Shown: positions 6,181 to 9,392 of the stretch, one piece after another
Layout: each line of letters begins with the position of its first letter
How positions within the stretch are numbered: the stretch's first letter is position 1
From: JAEZAF01 sp964395665
GTDB taxonomy: Bacteria; Chloroflexota; Anaerolineae; Aggregatilineales; Phototrophicaceae
Length of the DNA stretch: 9,392 nt
Direction of reading: 5' to 3'
Assembly: GCA_964395665.1 (NCBI GenBank)
Contig: CAYNDH010000173.1
Coordinates: 1-9,392 of the forward strand
Made by a program: the position numbers and the translations under genes
The notes under the pieces: generated by a model
The model's database searches: none
Seen by the model: the letters and a program-made list of their open reading frames with translations, nothing else
What the model was told of the DNA's origin: nothing

Positions 6181-7293
6181 ATGTCTGCAAATATCCGACC
6201 TTCTGGTGTTTTTGACACCACCTACGCGCAGGATATCGCGCTCAACCGCACGCCGGTGGATAAGCTGATCTCCTATGGGTTGTTCGTGCTGCTGCTGGTG
6301 CTGCCGCTGCTGGCGCTTGAAGGGCCATTTGGCCTGAATATCATCCCGCAGTCGTGGATCGGCACGATCATCCGTATTGCGACGTTTGCGATTGCCGTGC
6401 AGGGGCTTAATCTGCTGGTGGGCTATACCGGCCAGATCTCACTCGGTCACGCGGCATTTATGGCGGTGGGAGCCTACAGCGCGGCGATTTTCGTGCGGAC
6501 GCTGGGGCTGTCATTCTGGCTGGCGCTGCCGCTGGCCGCGCTGACATCGGGGCTGGTGGGGCTGCTGTTCGGGCTGCCGTCGCTGCGGGTGAAGGGCTTC
6601 TATCTGGCGATGGCGACGCTGGCGGCGCAGTTCATCATCCCGTGGGTGATCCGCTATCCGCTGGAATCGGTCAGCAATGGCACACGCTCGCTGGAAGTGC
6701 CGCCGCCGATGCTGTTCGGGCTGAGTTTCGCGCATGAGTCGGCCATGTATTATGTGATCATCCCGCTGGCCGTGGTGCTGTCACTGGCGGCGCGTAACAT
6801 CGTGCGGACGCGGGTCGGGCGGGCGTTTATCTCCGTCCGTGATAACGATCTGGCGGCGGAGTTGCTCGGAATCAATGTCTTCAATTACAAGCTTCAGGCG
6901 TTTTTCCTGAGTGCGCTGTATGCCGGGATTGCCGGGGCGCTGATGGCGTTTGAGACCAATACAGTGTCACTGGAAGTATTCAGCCTTGGCCGGTCAATCG
7001 AAATGCTGGCGATGCTGGTGATCGGTGGGGCAGGCTTCCCGCTGGGGCCGCTGTTCGGCGTGGCATTTGTCACGCTGCTGACGCAGAACCTGATCCCGTC
7101 ACTGATGACGCCGCTGAGTGGTTTCCTGCCGCAGTTGATGCCGTTTATCGACACGGTGAATATCCAGTCGTCACTCGCGCCGATCCTGTTCGGTCTGGCG
7201 CTGGGGCTGTTCCTGATTCTGGAGCCGCGTGGACTGGCGTACCGGTGGGAAATCCTCAAGATCTCGTGGAAGATCAGGCCGTATTCGTATTAG
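6181..7293 (+). CDS. livM: HAAT-family ABC transporter permease (LivM-like)
   Basis: Second integral membrane permease of the importer, partner of LivH. It has 370 residues, within the usual LivM range. Diagnostic stretches: LLVGYTGQISLGHAAFMAVG (79-98), LRVKGFYLAMATLA (135-148), the cytoplasmic coupling segment VGRAFISVRDNDLAAELLGI, MLVIGGAGFPLGPLFGV, and a C-terminal LILEPRGLAYRW tail ending in RPYSY. A hydrophilic N-terminus of about 28 residues precedes the first membrane segment. ATG 6181 is the natural start; AGAGG (6164-6168) lies 12 bases upstream, somewhat far. No extra membrane segments like those in LivH are apparent. It follows the cupin gene by 234 bases of repeat-bearing DNA, so translational coupling with livH is not possible here. 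Confidence 0.94.
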   Translation: MSANIRPSGVFDTTYAQDIALNRTPVDKLISYGLFVLLLVLPLLALEGPFGLNIIPQSWIGTIIRIATFAIAVQGLNLLVGYTGQISLGHAAFMAVGAYSAAIFVRTLGLSFWLALPLAALTSGLVGLLFGLPSLRVKGFYLAMATLAAQFIIPWVIRYPLESVSNGTRSLEVPPPMLFGLSFAHESAMYYVIIPLAVVLSLAARNIVRTRVGRAFISVRDNDLAAELLGINVFNYKLQAFFLSALYAGIAGALMAFETNTVSLEVFSLGRSIEMLAMLVIGGAGFPLGPLFGVAFVTLLTQNLIPSLMTPLSGFLPQLMPFIDTVNIQSSLAPILFGLALGLFLILEPRGLAYRWEILKISWKIRPYSY

Positions 7294-7328
7294 AGGCCTG
7301 TCTGAAAGCGGATTGCGAGCAGATGCGC

Positions 7329-7348
7329 GGGCCGGAAGAATCCGGCCC
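7329..7348. repeat. GAAGAAT-type palindrome
   Basis: Perfect arms GGGCCGGA (7329-7336) and TCCGGCCC (7341-7348) around AGAA, followed by CCTAC. The palindrome and flanking CCTAC are identical to 3333-3357. It lies 36 bases after the livM stop codon. Confidence 0.75.
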
Positions 7349-7490
7349 CTACAGTCCGTATACCGTCCAATTATGTGCAATGGGATCGCGCGGCGGGACA
7401 GTATAACGGCAGGAATTCGGGTTTGGCTTCAGGGAAGAAGGTCAGAGAGATGAACCGCGCTGGCCTTCGCCTTTAAGCATTCGCAGTTGT

Positions 7491-7519
7491 TTGCGAGTTG
7501 GCTGATCAGACTGCATACT
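7491..7519 (+). promoter_or_regulatory. Possible sigma70-type promoter upstream of the receptor gene
   Basis: TTGCGA (7491-7496) and CATACT (7514-7519) each match the -35 and -10 consensus at four of six positions with the ideal 17-base spacer. A transcript from here would carry a leader of about 225 bases with the two palindromes at 7547-7626. Matches of this quality occur by chance, so this is a weak call; separate high-level expression of a solute-binding protein is common biology. Confidence 0.25.
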
Positions 7520-7546
7520 AGTGATTGTCTGAAAATGGTCACCAGT

Positions 7547-7588
7547 GCGGACAGGGCGCCATTGCAAGCAATGCGGCTCTGTCCCTAC
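7547..7588. repeat. 42-base palindromic repeat, copy 1 (before receptor gene)
   Basis: Outer arms GGACAGGG (7549-7556) and CTCTGTCC (7577-7584, one G-T pair) and inner arms ATTGC (7561-7565) and GCAAT (7568-7572) form a long hairpin with a tiny AA loop, followed by CTAC. It matches 9344-9385 at 41 of 42 positions in direct orientation, so the two copies bracket the receptor gene. Confidence 0.8.
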
Positions 7589-7626
7589 ATCCTGCATGTT
7601 ATGTAGGGACAACGCCTGCGTTGTCC
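7581..7626. repeat. GTAGGGAC-type palindrome, head to head with the preceding copy
   Basis: Perfect nine-base arms GGACAACGC (7607-7615) and GCGTTGTCC (7618-7626) around CT. In addition GTCCCTACAT (7581-7590), the end of the previous element, is the exact inverse of ATGTAGGGAC (7601-7610), so the two elements are joined in opposite orientation across ten bases. Confidence 0.75.
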
Positions 7627-7672
7627 GCGGTTTCCGTAATGTTCAGATATGCTCTAGAGAGGTGTTTTACTG

Positions 7673-7680
7673 TAAGGAGG
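7673..7680 (+). promoter_or_regulatory. Shine-Dalgarno-like site without a start codon
   Basis: TAAGGAGG is a near-perfect anti-16S match, much stronger than the sites in front of the real genes of this window, yet no ATG, GTG or TTG follows within usable distance; the next bases are ATCACCGC. It may be a chance match, a relic of a lost start, or a ribosome standby site in the receptor mRNA leader. Confidence 0.2.
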
Positions 7681-7751
7681 ATCACCGCAAAAACACCACA
7701 GGTTCATCGTATTGTCCATTTAAACACAGATTACGAAAGAGGGTTATTTTT

Positions 7752-9170
7752 ATGCGTTCGAAAATGCTTCTGTTATCTGTTCTGCTGATCCTTGCCGTCA
7801 TGGTTGCGCCGGTCATGGCACAGGACGACGCCACCCTGCCCGATTTCATCCAGCATACGGAATGCGAAGTCGATCTCACCGGCGAAACCATCACCATCCA
7901 GCATCTGGGCGATGTCAGCGGCAGCTATGCGCCGATCACGCAGCCGCTGCTGGCCGGATTCGAAGATGCGATTGCGTACTTCAACGCACGCGGCGGGATC
8001 TGCGGTGCGACGATTGCCTCTGAAAATCGCGACACCGGCGGCGACCCGGCACAGACACAGGCTGGTTATGATTACTTCTCCGGCCTGGACCCGAAGCCGC
8101 ATATGCTGGTGCTGTACTCCTCAACGGATGCCGAACTGCTGCGTCCGCAGCTTGAAGAAGACGAAATCCCGGCAGTGATCAGCGCCGGTTCGCTGGAAGG
8201 TCTGTATGGCGAGAATGGCGACGAACCCGGCTGGATTTACGCCACCAATCCGCTGTACACCGACCAGTTCGGGTTCTTCTGCGATTTCGTCGCGGCGAAT
8301 CCGGAAGAATTCCCCGATCCCGTGATCGGCTACATCGGCTGGGGCGCACCGTCAGCAGCCTTCGGTATGGCAGCCTTCACCGATCAGACGCAGGCTTACT
8401 GCGAAGGTGTCGGTGTGGATGTGCTGGATACAGCAGAATCGTTCAGCCCGGCGGCGACTGATGTCTCGACCAATGTCGATAACCTGTATCAGGCAGGCGC
8501 GAACATCATCTACGTGAATGCGCTGGCAACAGGTCCGCTGCGCGTGGCAGAGGCGATCCACTTCCTCGGCATTCAGGACGATGTCAAGCTGGCGTCGGTC
8601 AACTGGGGTATGGATACCTCTGTGGCGCTGCTGGCCCGTACCAGCCTGGGTGACAACGGTCTGCCGGTGGTGAATGGCATGTACGGTTCGCTGCCCTTCC
8701 GCTGGTGGACAGAAACCGATCAGCCCGGTGTGCAGTTGATGATCGAAAGTGCTGATGCTTCCGGGCGTGAGCCGCAGGTCCGTGGTATCTCCTATCTGCT
8801 GGGTTGGGCGACGGTCGATCAGTATATCGAGATGTACGCGCAGACTGTGAACCGTGTCGGCAGCCTTGACGCTGTGACCGGTGCTGAAATCCGCGATACG
8901 TTCGAGAATCTGGTGTACAGCCCACTCGGACTGCTCGACCTCGACTTCCTTGCTGGCGAGATCCGCGCCCTGACTGGCAACCGCATCATGCAGTTCGCGT
9001 TCGCCAATTCGACGATGGACGGCATCGCAACCTCTGGTGACGATGCGCTGGCCGTTCCGCTGCCAGATGGCACGAACTTCTACCCGCCGGTGTATCTCCA
9101 GCGCCATCCGGCAGAAGGCTTCGGGCAGGCCCCGGATGTCCGTCACGCTGGCATGGAAGAGATGGAATAA
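7752..9170 (+). CDS. HAAT-type ABC transporter solute-binding protein (periplasmic binding protein fold type I, LivJ/LivK-like)
   Basis: Extracytoplasmic receptor that delivers ligand to the LivH/LivM permeases. From ATG 7752 it has 472 residues, longer than E. coli LivJ/LivK (about 370). It begins with a Sec signal peptide, MRSK plus a hydrophobic core, with probable cleavage after VMA (residue 23) before QDD. Family features: the first strand ITIQHLGDVSGSYAP (47-61), GFEDAIAYFNARGGICG (69-85), the second strand ENRDTGGDPAQ, PAVISAGSLEGLYG, VIGYIGWGAPSAAFG and GANIIYVNALATGP. After cleavage there are four cysteines (38, 84, 177, 217) that could form disulfides. No lipobox is present. AGAGGG at 7738-7743, eight bases upstream, fixes the start; the frame is open to an ATG at 7545, but that region is palindromic repeat. 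The gap to livM is 458 bases with a possible own promoter. The ligand is not evident; the synthetase in the locus favours a carboxylic acid over leucine-type amino acids. Confidence 0.92.
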   Translation: MRSKMLLLSVLLILAVMVAPVMAQDDATLPDFIQHTECEVDLTGETITIQHLGDVSGSYAPITQPLLAGFEDAIAYFNARGGICGATIASENRDTGGDPAQTQAGYDYFSGLDPKPHMLVLYSSTDAELLRPQLEEDEIPAVISAGSLEGLYGENGDEPGWIYATNPLYTDQFGFFCDFVAANPEEFPDPVIGYIGWGAPSAAFGMAAFTDQTQAYCEGVGVDVLDTAESFSPAATDVSTNVDNLYQAGANIIYVNALATGPLRVAEAIHFLGIQDDVKLASVNWGMDTSVALLARTSLGDNGLPVVNGMYGSLPFRWWTETDQPGVQLMIESADASGREPQVRGISYLLGWATVDQYIEMYAQTVNRVGSLDAVTGAEIRDTFENLVYSPLGLLDLDFLAGEIRALTGNRIMQFAFANSTMDGIATSGDDALAVPLPDGTNFYPPVYLQRHPAEGFGQAPDVRHAGMEEME

Positions 9171-9253
9171 ACCGGATAAGGCAGCCGATGATAGGGCTGG
9201 ATTCTGGCAGATGCTGTCAGAGTCCAGGGCGCTGGCGAAACCTCATCCCCCGG

Positions 9254-9291
9254 CCCCTTCTCCATGCAAACAAGTTTGCATGGAGAAGGGG
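9254..9291. repeat. Perfect 18-base hairpin in a C-rich intergenic element
   Basis: The left arm 9254-9271 (starting CCCCTTCTCC) and right arm 9274-9291 (ending GGAGAAGGGG) are exact reverse complements with only AA between. The bases before it, CCTCATCCCCCGG, resemble the C-rich elements at 3121 and 5979. It lies 84 bases after the receptor stop codon and could end transcription, but GAGATATTTCC follows in place of a run of T, so it is not a textbook intrinsic terminator. Confidence 0.7.
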
Positions 9292-9343
9292 AGATATTTC
9301 CTTATCAGGGGTAGGTTCTTGATTTTCGGTTGAGATATTTACG

Positions 9344-9385
9344 GCGGACAGGGCGCCATTGCAAGCAATGCGGCCCTGTCCCTAC
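9344..9385. repeat. 42-base palindromic repeat, copy 2 (after receptor gene)
   Basis: Same as 7547-7588 with one substitution (C for T) that turns a G-T pair in the outer stem into G-C, so the outer arms GGACAGGG and CCCTGTCC pair perfectly. The window ends seven bases later. Bases 9171-9343 contain the hairpin above and no gene that I can support. Confidence 0.8.
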
Positions 9386-9392
9386 CTTCCGC

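Larger units (their letters stand above)
7294..7751. other. 458-base gap upstream of the solute-receptor gene
   Basis: The longest gene-free stretch of the window. It holds, in order, a GAAGAAT palindrome (7329-7348), about 140 bases in which I see nothing definite, a possible promoter (7491-7519), a 42-base palindrome (7547-7588), a GTAGGGAC palindrome (7601-7626), a Shine-Dalgarno-like TAAGGAGG without a start codon, and an AT-richer leader ending at the receptor ATG. Open frames that cross it are short or are upstream extensions of the receptor frame, with no protein-like features. Confidence 0.6.

Noticed and set aside
7450..7476. Eight-codon leader peptide (MNRAGLRL)
   Set aside because: No well-placed ribosome-binding site, no run of regulatory codons, and no alternative hairpins of an attenuator around it.
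7676..7687. Resemblance of AGGAGGATCACC to the 3' end of 16S rRNA
   Set aside because: Only GGATCACC is shared; no further rRNA sequence lies upstream, so it is treated as coincidence.
7545..7751. Extension of the receptor frame to ATG 7545
   Set aside because: It would translate two palindromic repeats and put 69 residues before a clear signal peptide.
921..9385. CRISPR array
   Set aside because: The repeats are palindromic, variable in sequence and spread singly through gaps; there are no regularly spaced identical units and no cas genes.
1..9392. tRNA, rRNA or insertion sequence with transposase
   Set aside because: No tRNA cloverleaf, rRNA-like block or transposase frame was recognised in any gap; only short non-coding repeats.

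Overview
The window reads as one bacterial transport locus with every gene on the + strand. It encodes most of a branched-chain/hydrophobic amino acid family (HAAT, LivFGHM-type) ABC importer: an ATPase (LivG-like, 103-894), two permeases (LivH-like, 4164-5381; LivM-like, 6181-7293) and a periplasmic-binding-protein-fold solute receptor (7752-9170). An AMP-forming long-chain-type acyl-CoA synthetase (1116-3110) lies between the ATPase and the first permease. Two further genes sit among the transporter genes: a small secreted acidic protein of unknown function (3394-3978) and a single-domain cupin (5587-5946). The second ATPase (LivF) expected in a complete system is not present and may lie beyond base 9392.

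Organism: moderately high GC, GTG starts, Sec signal peptides, and intergenic gaps full of short palindromes of the types GTAGGGAC...GTCC and GGGCCGGAAGAATCCGGCCC. That style fits an environmental Chloroflexota (Anaerolineae-like) genome. This is inference from general familiarity; no taxonomic marker gene is present.

Layout: putative promoter and leader (1-102), livG, palindromes (895-1109), acyl-CoA synthetase, C-rich and GAAGAAT palindromes (3111-3393), secreted protein, 40-base repeat (4006-4045), livH, second copy of that repeat plus GTAGGGAC palindromes (5382-5586), cupin, mixed palindromes (5947-6180), livM, a 458-base gap with three palindromes and a possible promoter (7294-7751), receptor gene, then a perfect hairpin and a second copy of a 42-base palindrome (9171-9392). 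About 1.9 kb of 9.4 kb is non-coding, which is loose for genes of one transporter.

How the genes may work together: the receptor captures a ligand outside the membrane, LivH/LivM form the channel and LivG (with an unseen LivF) drives import. A synthetase of this type beside livG-livH-livM is a recurring arrangement, and it suggests that the cargo is a carboxylic acid (fatty, aromatic or similar) converted to its CoA thioester on entry, not an amino acid. The substrate cannot be read from the sequence. I found no clearly new enzymatic system. The most unusual features are the palindrome families whose arms differ between copies but stay complementary, the direct repeats that bracket livH and the receptor gene, and an enlarged LivH with about three extra membrane segments.
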